From contig JAGLEV010000013.1 of assembly GCA_023144895.1 (NCBI GenBank), positions 1-43,907 of the forward strand: a DNA stretch of 43,907 bases, given 5' to 3'. A model generated the notes under the pieces. It did no database searches. It saw only the letters and a list, made by a program, of their open reading frames with translations, and had not been told where the DNA came from. Below, piece by piece: positions 8,327-15,957 of the stretch (positions are counted from its first letter, which is position 1; each line of letters starts with the position of its first letter). This stretch comes from Thiotrichaceae bacterium. GTDB taxonomy: Bacteria > Pseudomonadota > Gammaproteobacteria > Thiotrichales > Thiotrichaceae. The translations under genes and the position numbers were made by a program.

Positions 8327-8794
8327 ATGAATGGTAACAGGGAAGTTATTCGTCTTCTCAATGAAGTGCTAGGTTATGAGTTAGTGGGTATTAATCAATA
8401 TCTTTTTCATGAAAAAATGGTTAAGCACTGGGGATTTTCTAAGTTGAATAATAAAGAATGTCCTGCTTCAGTTCATGCCATGAAATGTGCTGATCGCTTG
8501 ATTGAGCGAGTTTTATTTCTTGAGGGTTTACCTAATTTATACGATCTTGGTCCGCTTTATATTGGTGAAAATGTCGCTGAGATTCTTAAGCTTAATAGGA
8601 TGCTTAATGAAAAGGATGTGATTCCTACGTTAAGAGTCGCAATTGCTCATTGTGAAACAGTGAAGGATTATGTTTCTCGTGAATTACTCGATAGTATTCT
8701 TGAGAAAAAAGAAGGCTACTTGGATTGGTTGGAGACACAGCAGTCTTTGATTCAGGATGCTGGTCTTGAAAATTATCAGCAGTCAATGATGTAG
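8327..8794 (+). CDS. bfr: Bacterioferritin subunit with haem Met52, ferroxidase site lost
   Basis: A 155-residue bacterioferritin paralogue, closer in its N-terminal half to E. coli Bfr. Met52 (haem ligand) is kept in the VHAMKCAD segment. Of the ferroxidase ligands only E18 is clear: E51 is Ala, H54 is Cys, and the E127 and H130 equivalents are Lys and Tyr; position 94 is ambiguous because of a one-residue insertion. It should therefore supply haem, used in reducing and releasing stored iron, while its partner oxidises iron. Heteromeric Bfr pairs of this kind are known in Neisseria, Pseudomonas and magnetotactic bacteria. A strong AAGGAGGG precedes the ATG. Confidence 0.92.
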   Translation: MNGNREVIRLLNEVLGYELVGINQYLFHEKMVKHWGFSKLNNKECPASVHAMKCADRLIERVLFLEGLPNLYDLGPLYIGENVAEILKLNRMLNEKDVIPTLRVAIAHCETVKDYVSRELLDSILEKKEGYLDWLETQQSLIQDAGLENYQQSMM

Positions 8795-8826
8795 TACTTT
8801 TAGGCATAATGAATGACAGTGACACC

Positions 8827-8865
8827 TTATTCACAAGGTTATCCACATTTTCTGTGGATAACTTT
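8827..8865. promoter_or_regulatory. Hairpin containing a cluster of three DnaA boxes
   Basis: Two perfect DnaA boxes face each other: TTATCCACA at 8839-8847 and its complement TGTGGATAA at 8853-8861, separated by TTTTC. A relaxed box TTATTCACA (8827-8835) lies three bases to the left. The same bases form a 13-bp stem (8835-8847 with 8853-8865, one G-T pair), which could act as a bidirectional terminator between the convergent bfr and tlpA-like genes. Either reading, or both, may be right. Confidence 0.6.
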
Positions 8866-8877
8866 ATAAAGACCCAT

Positions 8878-9453
8878 TTATTTCTTTTCTGTTGATAGTT
8901 TTTTAATCATTTCCAATATTTTAGGATCATCCCATTCACGATCACCCAATGCTTTATAAACGGCTTTACCTTCACTATTGATAATATAAGTGCTGGGCAA
9001 TTGATTAAGACTCCATGCTGGGCCATTAAAACCATTTTCATCACGAAGTATTTTAAAATCAATGGGGTATTTTTTGGTGAATTTATTGATGTCTCCAACG
9101 GATTCTTCCATATTGATCGCTAGCATTTGAATACCTTCTTTTTCAAGTACCTTCCATGCCTTATTCATTGATGGGAGTTCTTTACGGCAAGGAGGGCACC
9201 ACGTTGCCCAAAAGTTGATAACGATAGGTTTTCCTTTGAAATCAGTTAATTTAACGGGTTTTCCATTTAGGTCTACTACCGTAATATCAGGAAGGTCAAA
9301 AGGTTTTTTTATAATATCAAGTCGTTCAATTGCCTCCTTTTTAGGTTCTTGTTCTGCATGAGCACTATTGATAGGTATTGTGCTTTGTTCTGAGTTAAAG
9401 CAGCCTGTGAGTAATAAGAGTAAGATGGCAAGGCTAATAAATTTATATTTCAT
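8878..9453 (-). CDS. TlpA/ResA-like thioredoxin-fold lipoprotein
   Basis: A 191-residue envelope protein. The lipobox LLTGC puts the lipidated Cys at residue 18; a Pro/Glu/Lys linker leads to a thioredoxin domain from about residue 52. The redox motif is WCPPC (Cys86 and Cys89) within INFWATWCPPCRKE, typical of TlpA/ResA thiol-disulfide reductases that act in cytochrome c maturation or oxidative protein repair. The cis-Pro loop reads LPSTYII. The ATG overlaps the stop of the NIF3-like gene upstream (ATGA), so the pair is one operon. The exact client is not visible from the sequence. Confidence 0.9.
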   Translation of the reverse strand: MKYKFISLAILLLLLTGCFNSEQSTIPINSAHAEQEPKKEAIERLDIIKKPFDLPDITVVDLNGKPVKLTDFKGKPIVINFWATWCPPCRKELPSMNKAWKVLEKEGIQMLAINMEESVGDINKFTKKYPIDFKILRDENGFNGPAWSLNQLPSTYIINSEGKAVYKALGDREWDDPKILEMIKKLSTEKK

Positions 9454-9770
9454 AGTAAGTCTACTGAATAATGTTTTAAAATAAGGTAGGCAGGTTCTTC
9501 ATAAGGGTGAGCGGTTAACATTGCTTTAATTGCAGGTTTAATGAATGCTTTTTTGCAGATCATTTCCACTCTTATTTCATTGATAGAGTTTAATTTATTA
9601 TTCTTACCAACAAAGGGGGTACTACCTGTTAATGGACGAAACTGTCCTGTGCCTGCGACTTGCCAAGAGCATTGGTCATAATGTTTATATTGACCTGCTC
9701 CAGCATCAAATAGTGCTTTTTTGACGAGCTCACAGTGCGACTGTGGGATATAGATTATCAATTGATACAT
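9450..9770 (-). CDS. Stand-alone NIF3/YqfO-type domain protein
   Basis: A 106-residue cytoplasmic protein matching the small CutA-like domain found inserted in YqfO/NIF3 proteins. It shows an initial [11 protein letters not shown] strand, the [13 protein letters not shown] block, a [16 protein letters not shown] loop and the closing [10 protein letters not shown] motif. These stand-alone forms are widespread in Proteobacteria but have no proven role; metal binding has been suggested for the parent family. It is the first gene of a two-gene operon with the TlpA-like lipoprotein (4-base overlap) and is divergent from lipA, with 48 bases between the starts. Confidence 0.85.
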   Translation of the reverse strand: MYQLIIYIPQSHCELVKKALFDAGAGQYKHYDQCSWQVAGTGQFRPLTGSTPFVGKNNKLNSINEIRVEMICKKAFIKPAIKAMLTAHPYEEPAYLILKHYSVDLL

Positions 9771-9818
9771 GGTACTATTCCTTATTTATATTATAGTGGA
9801 CTAGTGCGGAGAAACCCC

Positions 9819-10760
9819 ATGAAGACACCCGGAATCAAGTACCGTGGTAAAGATAAAGTTGAACGTATACCCATTAAGGTAGTGCCCAGCACCAAAGTAA
9901 AACGTAAACCATCATGGATACGTGCACAAGCTCCTACATCAGAAAATGTGAAGGCACTGAGGAAAGTGCTTCGTGATCAAAAGCTAGTGACGGTGTGTGA
10001 AGAAGCTGCCTGTCCTAACTTGGGTGAGTGTTTTAATCATGGCACAGCAACGTTTATGATTATGGGTGATATTTGCACCCGTCGTTGCCCTTTTTGTGAT
10101 GTCGCACATGGACGACCATTAGCTCTGGATGAATCAGAGCCTCAGCATTTATCCGATACGATTAAGGCGATGAAACTGAAGTATGTGGTGATTACTTCGG
10201 TAGATCGTGATGATTTGAAAGATGGTGGAGCAGGGCATTTTGTTGATTGTATTCAAGCCGTGAGAGAGAAAAATCCAACGATTCAGATTGAAATTTTAAC
10301 ACCTGATTTTCGTGGGCGAATGGATAGGGCATTAGAAATTATGAAGAAAGCACCACCTGATGTGTTTAATCATAATTTAGAAACGGTACCTAGACTGTAT
10401 AAAAAAGCACGTCCTGGTGCTGATTATCAATGGTCTCTGAATTTATTAGCAACTTTTAAAGCAGAACATCCTAAGGTACCAACAAAGTCTGGACTGATGT
10501 TAGGTTTAGGCGAAACTTTTGCTGAGGTTGAGGAGGTTATGCAGGATTTACGTGATCATCATTGTGATATGTTGACTTTGGGGCAATATCTTCAGCCTAG
10601 CTTGAATCATCTTGCCGTTGAGGATTTTATTCATCCCGATGATTTCGCTCTGTTAGAGAAGCGCGGTTATGAAATGGGTTTTACTCATGTTGCTTCAGGG
10701 CCGATGGTACGTTCATCATATCATGCAGATTTACAGGCAAAAGAAGTGATTCAAGGATAA
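9819..10760 (+). CDS. lipA: LipA, lipoyl synthase
   Basis: This radical-SAM enzyme inserts two sulfurs into octanoyl groups on lipoyl domains. The 313-residue form carries the auxiliary cluster Cys60, Cys65, Cys71 ([12 protein letters not shown]) and the radical-SAM triad Cys86, Cys90, Cys93 (CTRRCPFC). The [10 protein letters not shown] and MVRSSYHAD blocks are also family-typical. The frame is open from a GTG at 9735, but that would run through the divergent gene's start. The ATG at 9819 has GGAGA upstream and gives a normal length (E. coli 321). The usual partner lipB is not in the window, so the octanoyl donor must be supplied from elsewhere. Confidence 0.96.
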   Translation: MKTPGIKYRGKDKVERIPIKVVPSTKVKRKPSWIRAQAPTSENVKALRKVLRDQKLVTVCEEAACPNLGECFNHGTATFMIMGDICTRRCPFCDVAHGRPLALDESEPQHLSDTIKAMKLKYVVITSVDRDDLKDGGAGHFVDCIQAVREKNPTIQIEILTPDFRGRMDRALEIMKKAPPDVFNHNLETVPRLYKKARPGADYQWSLNLLATFKAEHPKVPTKSGLMLGLGETFAEVEEVMQDLRDHHCDMLTLGQYLQPSLNHLAVEDFIHPDDFALLEKRGYEMGFTHVASGPMVRSSYHADLQAKEVIQG

Positions 10761-10763
10761 AAT

Positions 10764-10825
10764 GGATGGGAGTCGCATGTACTCTATTCATTTCTACTAA
10801 GAAAAAAAGAGTACAGCGACTATCC
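10764..10825. terminator. Bulged hairpin downstream of lipA
   Basis: Four bases after the lipA stop, the arms GGAT-ggg-AGTCGC-at-GTACTCT and AGAGTAC-a-GCGACT-ATCC pair across a 22-base A-rich loop. The stem is about 17 bp with small bulges. No T run follows, so it is not a classical intrinsic terminator. It may instead stabilise the 3' end or be a relic of a small repeat. Confidence 0.4.
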
Positions 10826-10916
10826 AATGGAACGATACAGTTTCTTATTCGAATAAATGTATCTATTTTACCTGCAAGTCAAGCCCTAGAGGAAGTGCAG
10901 TATTCAATTTTTTATC

Positions 10917-11555
10917 TTAGAAAAATAATCTGCTAAACCAAGTGCCAATGAGCTGGAATACCGAGTATTGATAAAATAAATAAGAAGTGAAGATCAGCAG
11001 GGTCGAGAAGGTTAAGCCTACAAGCCAAGTCATTCCATTACTTAGCGGTTTAACGGGTTCACCATAGCCATTGACGGTTGTGTCACCAGGAATCACCCAG
11101 AAAAGCAGAATAAAAGGGGGGAATAACATCAATAAGACTGTTAGCCAGCCACTTTTATTAAAATCATGACTGCGTTGGATTGTCTGTCTAATAATAATTA
11201 TTATTCCAATAACGATAGCAAAAAGAAGGAAGAAGAAGCCAATCATTTCGCTAATAATATTATGTTTAAGCAGTTGTCCTATGAGTGCTGAACTAATCCA
11301 GAAGATGCTGAGGGGGATGATGAATGAGAATAAGAAATACATTATTCTTGTTAAGCGCCCATTGGTTCCAAGTAGGCTTAATTTGCTATATTTCTGTGCC
11401 ATATCTTTTCGACTTTGCTTGCTTTGATCTATGTCTGAATGATTGGGCTGTGTAATCTTAATTCTGATGATCACATTATGCTTCCAACCTATCGTATGAA
11501 GTTCATCTGGGTTGCTGTCTTCAATGGATGTATTTTCAGGCAAATTGGACTTCAT
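10917..11555 (-). CDS. DUF805 family membrane protein
   Basis: A 212-residue membrane protein. The first 60 residues are polar and cytoplasmic. The DUF805 domain follows: the entry motif TNGRLTRIMYFLFSF (about 64-78), about four membrane helices, the QRSHDFNKSGW signature (about 129-139) and the closing PGDTTVNGYGEP. Family members have no known reaction, although many sit in stress or envelope loci. The polar N-terminal extension is longer than in simple DUF805 proteins and has no motif that I recognise. It stands alone on the minus strand. Confidence 0.82.
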   Translation of the reverse strand: MKSNLPENTSIEDSNPDELHTIGWKHNVIIRIKITQPNHSDIDQSKQSRKDMAQKYSKLSLLGTNGRLTRIMYFLFSFIIPLSIFWISSALIGQLLKHNIISEMIGFFFLLFAIVIGIIIIIRQTIQRSHDFNKSGWLTVLLMLFPPFILLFWVIPGDTTVNGYGEPVKPLSNGMTWLVGLTFSTLLIFTSYLFYQYSVFQLIGTWFSRLFF

Positions 11556-11649
11556 TCATAATCCATTCAGGATGAGAGCGATTAAATTATAGCGGAAGGG
11601 AGTCGAAGGTTGATTATTAAGGATAATAGGTCATGCTAATATGTCAGGC

Positions 11650-11686
11650 AAAAAAAAGCCACTATCCTCAGAGTAGTGGCTTTTTT
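11650..11686 (-). terminator. Intrinsic terminator of the sulfur-globule-like gene
   Basis: A perfect GCCACTA/TAGTGGC stem (11658-11664 and 11674-11680) has a 9-base loop, flanked by eight A and six T. In the minus direction it ends the gene at 11731-12630; it is symmetric enough to work both ways. Confidence 0.85.
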
Positions 11687-11730
11687 CTAAATAAGTAGAG
11701 TAGTCATTCTATCAATAGACTACCTTCTAT

Positions 11731-12630
11731 TTATTTAACAGCAGGTGTTACTGCAGGAGCAACGACTGCTTTAACCGCAGGAGCTTCTACTGCTGTAGCA
11801 GGAGCAGCAACGGGTGCAGTCGGAGCAGTAACAGGTGCAGTCGGAGCTGTTGGTGCAGTAGGAGCAACCATTGTTGTTGGTGCATGCATTGCTTTAGCGC
11901 CACTGGCATGCTTAGCATTCATTTTCTTAACAAAAGCATCAAACTGAGCACGTTGCTGTGCTTGATAAGCATTAAAACGCTTGGTGATGTCTTCTAAGTT
12001 AGGTGCTTTAGGTGCAGACATTGGCATATTACCTGACATAGGCATTGTTGGCATCTGCATGTTGCTAGGCATTTTTATACCCTGTGCTGGTGCTTGAGGT
12101 ACACTTTTTACCATTGCTGTCGCTGTTGCTTTAGGTGTAGTAATGCTAGGTGCTGTAGGGGCTTTCGTTGTAACTGTTGGTGCAGGCATATTAGGCATAT
12201 TCATAGTGCCTGTCTTGTTATCATTGTTCCAAGGTGCAGAACCTACACTTTTTCCATTACCTTCGCCTTGACCTGCGACATTGCTTGTACCTTTTCCATC
12301 ACCTGCACCTGCCGCAGTTCCAGCTAATGTCGTTGCGCTATCACCTTGACCGTCTGCTGCCATTTTTGTATCGACATTAGTACGACCACTTGCCTTAAAT
12401 TTAATAGCAAAATCAACTTCACCATCAGCATCGCCTTTTCCTTTGCCCGAGCCCGTTGTTTTAGCAGAACCAGTACCATCAGCTTTCCCACTACCTGATC
12501 CTTCTGTTTTTGTCGTGCTTGATCCATTGCCAGCACCATTACCATTATTCCATCCACTCCACCAATCAGCAGATGCTGTTGTTGCAGAAAGTGCAAATAA
12601 TGTTGTTACCGTTAATAGTTTAAAGTTCAT
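11731..12630 (-). CDS. Secreted Gly/Ala/Pro-rich protein, sulfur-globule-protein-like
   Basis: A 299-residue exported protein with a clear signal peptide (cut after ASA, residue 21). The mature start is DWWSGWNNGNGAGNG. The body is Gly/Ser/Thr/Asp-rich (to about 150) with a short FAIKFKASGRTN block near 74-85. A Met/Pro/Asn segment follows. Next is a helical Gln/Arg/Lys stretch (about 214-240). The tail is A-P-T-A-P / A-P-A-V repeats. The WW-Gly/Asn start, the short hydrophobic-plus-ASGR block and the Ala/Pro tail resemble sulfur globule envelope proteins of sulfur-oxidising gammaproteobacteria. That assignment is from memory of the pattern, not an alignment. A generic low-complexity surface protein is the alternative. 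AGGAG precedes the ATG, and a strong terminator follows. Confidence 0.5.
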   Translation of the reverse strand: MNFKLLTVTTLFALSATTASADWWSGWNNGNGAGNGSSTTKTEGSGSGKADGTGSAKTTGSGKGKGDADGEVDFAIKFKASGRTNVDTKMAADGQGDSATTLAGTAAGAGDGKGTSNVAGQGEGNGKSVGSAPWNNDNKTGTMNMPNMPAPTVTTKAPTAPSITTPKATATAMVKSVPQAPAQGIKMPSNMQMPTMPMSGNMPMSAPKAPNLEDITKRFNAYQAQQRAQFDAFVKKMNAKHASGAKAMHAPTTMVAPTAPTAPTAPVTAPTAPVAAPATAVEAPAVKAVVAPAVTPAVK

Positions 12631-12830
12631 CCTGTTACTCCTAGGCGTATGTGTGATAAGTGATTAATATTGGCACATACTAATATACTTATAATTGCTT
12701 GGCAAGAATAAATAAAATTATAATTAAGTGTATGATTTATTGATGAGTACTAAAGTTCGATAACAATTTTTAACCATACTGTTCTGCCGAGTTTATTCAT
12801 TTTAATTGCATTATTATCTAATAGGTTAGA

Positions 12831-13994
12831 TCAGCTAGCATGGTTAGCATAAATTTTATCTAATGCTAGGTGTAGCCCATAGCGGGTATTGCGCCCTAGT
12901 CCTGGTAACTGCTTTAGTACATCTTTTGCAACCATATCATTTAAATCACGCAATGCGGTACTTGGTGAACAATGAACTTGTTTTACATATTTATTTCTAT
13001 TCACCGAGCGTTTATCACCTTCCGCACCATTAGCAAATAAACTTAGCACGACTTGCAATTGACGTTTATTTAATGAGGCATGATGTTGTTTGATAAAGTT
13101 TGATTTTTGCACCGTAAAGGCAATAATTTTCTCTGTGATTTCAATTGATTCTGCTGTAATTTGAATAAACCATTGAATCCACTGTGTGATATCCATTGAT
13201 TCCTGTTGAGCCTCTTCAAGTTGCTGATAATATGCATCACGATGACGTTCAATGGCAGCCGATAAACTATGCAACATAGGATAGCGTGTATCTTGCCCCA
13301 ATGCATAATCTGCAATAGCACGTGCAATACGTCCATTACCATCTTCAAAAGGATGAATAATCACAAACCAGAGATGTGCAATCGCCGCGCGTATAGGGCC
13401 TGGGAGAAATGCTTTTGGTTCGGTATAATTTAAAGGATTCGTGTGATTGAACCACTGTATAAAAACCTTCATTTCTCCCACAATTTTTTCTGCGGGAGGT
13501 GCTTCAAAATGAATTTTCTGTTTATGCAATGGCCCACTAACCACTGCAATACCACCTACTCGCCATTGACCCACGCGCAATGCTTGCCCCCAAGTATCAT
13601 AAGCACGGGGTAAAATCATTCGATGCCATTGAAATAAGGTTTCTTCGGATAAATCCTGATGATGATTATAATAATTATTCACCACCAAAGCTGAAATGCC
13701 CCGTGCTCTAGGATCACGAATATTGACAGGAGGATGGCTTAAACCAAGATGATTTTTTAAGGATGAACGTACATCCTGAGGATTTAGTTTTTCACCCTCA
13801 ATAGCAGAAGTGGTTATGGCTTCTTTTACCATTAGATCAATCACTGCATCGAGCTTTAAATCCTCAGGTGTTTTTTCCAGCTCAAGTACTAATCTACCCA
13901 CCGATTGCGAGTACTGATATAAGCTTGTCAGCGGCATAGACGTCTGATTATAAATAAATTCAGGCCAGTCAGGATGTTCCCATAAATAGGTCAT
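12831..13994 (-). CDS. Fic-domain AMP-transferase with self-inhibiting helix and C-terminal wHTH
   Basis: A 387-residue cytoplasmic protein. The N-terminal part (1-100) is DUF4172-like and carries the inhibitory motif TSAIEG (T62 to G67; Glu66 blocks ATP), so this is an N-terminally self-inhibited (class II) Fic. The catalytic loop HPFEDGNGR (214-222) is complete, with His214 and Arg222. The last 75 residues look like a winged helix (SPSTALRDLNDMVAK recognition region), common in this subfamily. It should AMPylate, or de-AMPylate, a protein hydroxyl; the target is unknown. A perfect 11-bp inverted repeat lies 18-54 bases ahead of the start, a likely operator for the wHTH. Confidence 0.9.
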   Translation of the reverse strand: MTYLWEHPDWPEFIYNQTSMPLTSLYQYSQSVGRLVLELEKTPEDLKLDAVIDLMVKEAITTSAIEGEKLNPQDVRSSLKNHLGLSHPPVNIRDPRARGISALVVNNYYNHHQDLSEETLFQWHRMILPRAYDTWGQALRVGQWRVGGIAVVSGPLHKQKIHFEAPPAEKIVGEMKVFIQWFNHTNPLNYTEPKAFLPGPIRAAIAHLWFVIIHPFEDGNGRIARAIADYALGQDTRYPMLHSLSAAIERHRDAYYQQLEEAQQESMDITQWIQWFIQITAESIEITEKIIAFTVQKSNFIKQHHASLNKRQLQVVLSLFANGAEGDKRSVNRNKYVKQVHCSPSTALRDLNDMVAKDVLKQLPGLGRNTRYGLHLALDKIYANHAS

Positions 13995-14011
13995 GATGCG
14001 ATTATAGTCTT

Positions 14012-14048
14012 TATTCGCGTCATTTTATATCTTATTATGACGCGAATA
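14012..14048. promoter_or_regulatory. Perfect inverted repeat in the fic promoter region
   Basis: The arms TATTCGCGTCA (14012-14022) and TGACGCGAATA (14038-14048) are exact complements, with a 15-base AT-rich spacer. A TATAAT on the minus strand (14006-14001) lies between the repeat and the fic start. Repression of fic by its own winged helix is a reasonable inference. A terminator for the regulator gene upstream is less likely, because no long T run follows. Confidence 0.55.
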
Positions 14049-14085
14049 ATTATTGTATAGGAAGAAATTGCTTTAGAATCTGCTT

Positions 14086-15036
14086 TTATCGTAAGTTATA
14101 TTTTCTCAACCGATATAAAAAAGCATCTCGGGTCATACCTAGTAAAGTAGCCGCTGCTGTTTTATTGCCATTTGTATTATGGATAGCTTGTTGATATAAA
14201 TTGATTTCTAGTTGTTCTAACTTAATGCCTTGTGAGGGGAGTGTAAAGAATCCTGTGTGCTTATTGTTATCTAAACGAATATCCTTAGGAAGATTATGAG
14301 TATCAATGATTTTTCCTGAAAATAGAATCAACATACGCTCACAAAAGTTGCGTAATTCTCGTATATTGCCAGGCCAACTATAATGAGATAAGACCTGCTC
14401 GGCTTTACTCGTCAATGTTGGTGGAGCAAGCTCATATTGTTTAACAAGGTCTTGGAAAAATAATTGAGTGAGTCGCTTTACATCACCAACTCTATCTTTT
14501 AAAGCTGGCAGTTCTAGTGGAACAATATTGAGGCGGTAATATAAGTCTTCTCTAAATCTGCCTTCTTTGACTTCATTGCGAAGATTCTTATTACTAGCAG
14601 CGATGATACGAACATCGTATTGATGAGCTTCGGTATAACCAATACCTTGACACTCACCATTTTCTAGAAAACGTAGTAGTTTACTTTGTACCTTTAGTGG
14701 TGTTTCATTAATTCCATCTAAAAAGAGTGTGCTTTTATGTGCTTGAGCAATGATGCCGTTATGATTTTCCTTGGCATCAGTGAAGGCTCCTTTTTTGTGA
14801 CCAAAAAGACTGGATTCAATTAATGTTTCGGGGAGTGCAGCACAATTGATAGCAAAATATTGATTGTTTCTTCTTGGGCTGTCTTGATGTATTTTCTTTG
14901 CAAATAACTCTTTTCCAGTCCCTGTATCACCAATAATTAAGGTAGTAACATCGGTTGCTGCAATAAGCTGGGTAATTCTAAGGGCTTCTTGGATAGCAGG
15001 GGAACGACCATAAATAGTATTTTGTGCTTTCATCAT
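14086..15036 (-). CDS. PspF-like sigma54 activator with altered Walker B and GAFTGA loop
   Basis: A 316-residue AAA+ regulator without receiver or sensor domain, built like PspF (AAA+ about 5-245, Fis-type HTH about 270-314 with GNKTAAATLLGM). Residue numbers coincide with PspF: Walker A GDTGTGKE 36-43, Asn64 and arginines 162 and 168 are kept. Two key sites differ. The GAFTGA loop reads GAFTDA (83-88), and Walker B reads LFLDG, giving Gly instead of the catalytic Glu108. Each change needs one base. It may therefore bind ATP without normal hydrolysis and contact sigma54 poorly. The start overlaps the end of the membrane protein gene upstream (ATGA), so the two are one operon. Confidence 0.88.
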   Translation of the reverse strand: MMKAQNTIYGRSPAIQEALRITQLIAATDVTTLIIGDTGTGKELFAKKIHQDSPRRNNQYFAINCAALPETLIESSLFGHKKGAFTDAKENHNGIIAQAHKSTLFLDGINETPLKVQSKLLRFLENGECQGIGYTEAHQYDVRIIAASNKNLRNEVKEGRFREDLYYRLNIVPLELPALKDRVGDVKRLTQLFFQDLVKQYELAPPTLTSKAEQVLSHYSWPGNIRELRNFCERMLILFSGKIIDTHNLPKDIRLDNNKHTGFFTLPSQGIKLEQLEINLYQQAIHNTNGNKTAAATLLGMTRDAFLYRLRKYNLR

Positions 15037-15731
15037 GATCCCTTAATATTGATGTATAGGCTAGGGTTTGGAATAAGTAGCATAATAAGCCCAATAACTC
15101 CTGTAAGAATAATAATGACAGCACTGATGTTGCGTAGTTTTTTAGAGTGTTGATAGCCAGATAAACTACCCGCAAGTAGCATAGTGAGTAGCATCGGTAA
15201 AAAAGTACCCATACCAAAAGCAAACATAAAGAGCACTGATTCTGTTATACCCCCCTGAGTTAATGCGATTGATAAGGCATAATAAGCGAGACCACAAGGT
15301 ATCCAACCCCAAATAAGCCCAAATAAAAAAGCATGATGTAGTTCTTTAACAGGGAGAAAGCGGTTGCCTAAAGGTTGTAGTCGTTGCCAAATGGGTTGAC
15401 CTAGTTTCTCAATCAAAGCAAGCTGGGGTAGCCATCCACCAATAAAAAGCCCCAGCATGATAATAAATAGGTTTAATAGCATGTGAAGTACCAAGCCACC
15501 ACTTAAGGGAATAAGTTCAATAATAATTTCACTAATAATCCCAACTAATAGCCCAGCAAAGCAATAGCTCAGTATGCGTCCTAGATTGTATGCAATAGAA
15601 TATTTACTCAGTTCAAGGATATTGCTACGTTTATCAGGGTGGAGGCTCAGGGTCAATGCACCAATAATTCCACCACACATACCAATACAATGAAATGCAC
15701 TAATAAATCCAATAAAAAAAGCAAGAGTCAT
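15033..15731 (-). CDS. DsbD_2 / TauE-like six-helix membrane protein
   Basis: A 232-residue inner-membrane protein with about six helices. The N-terminal HCIGMCGG motif (residues 14-21) and the mid-protein GWIPCGLAYYAL motif are the paired cysteine sites of the DsbD_2 family. That family is often annotated as sulfite exporter TauE/SafE or as a cytochrome-oxidase-associated protein. Relatives act in electron transfer to the envelope or metal delivery. The frame is open to an ATG at 15800; the ATG at 15731 is chosen because family members begin a few residues before the first helix. Neither start has a good ribosome site. The stop overlaps the regulator gene, so the pair is translationally coupled. 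Confidence 0.8.
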   Translation of the reverse strand: MTLAFFIGFISAFHCIGMCGGIIGALTLSLHPDKRSNILELSKYSIAYNLGRILSYCFAGLLVGIISEIIIELIPLSGGLVLHMLLNLFIIMLGLFIGGWLPQLALIEKLGQPIWQRLQPLGNRFLPVKELHHAFLFGLIWGWIPCGLAYYALSIALTQGGITESVLFMFAFGMGTFLPMLLTMLLAGSLSGYQHSKKLRNISAVIIILTGVIGLIMLLIPNPSLYINIKGS

Positions 15732-15957
15732 TGTATAAAAAGGAAATTTTAGGGATATCACGATAAGGGTAGCATAACGGCTCGTTGGTACTCTTGACAT
15801 ACAGCAAGAGGGAATATGCTTAATTATTTTTATAGCACACTTGAGCTGTATTGAAAAAGTCCTTATGCTCTTTTTCTACTCGTATTGTCAAAGCTAAAAA
15901 GGCTAATGTTTTAGACTATGACGAACAATTTTTTTATAATAATAAATACTATTGCTT

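Noticed and set aside
8827-8865. Chromosomal origin of replication
   Set aside because: There are only three DnaA boxes, no AT-rich unwinding element with iterons and none of dnaA, dnaN, gidA or mioC nearby.
11757-11880. Short tandem DNA repeats (GGTGCAGTCGGAGC-like)
   Set aside because: They encode the A-P-T-A-P repeats of the protein and need no separate explanation.
12094-12596. Open frames on both strands inside the Gly/Ala/Pro-rich gene
   Set aside because: They are by-products of the repetitive codon pattern; only the frame with signal peptide, ribosome site and terminator is supported.
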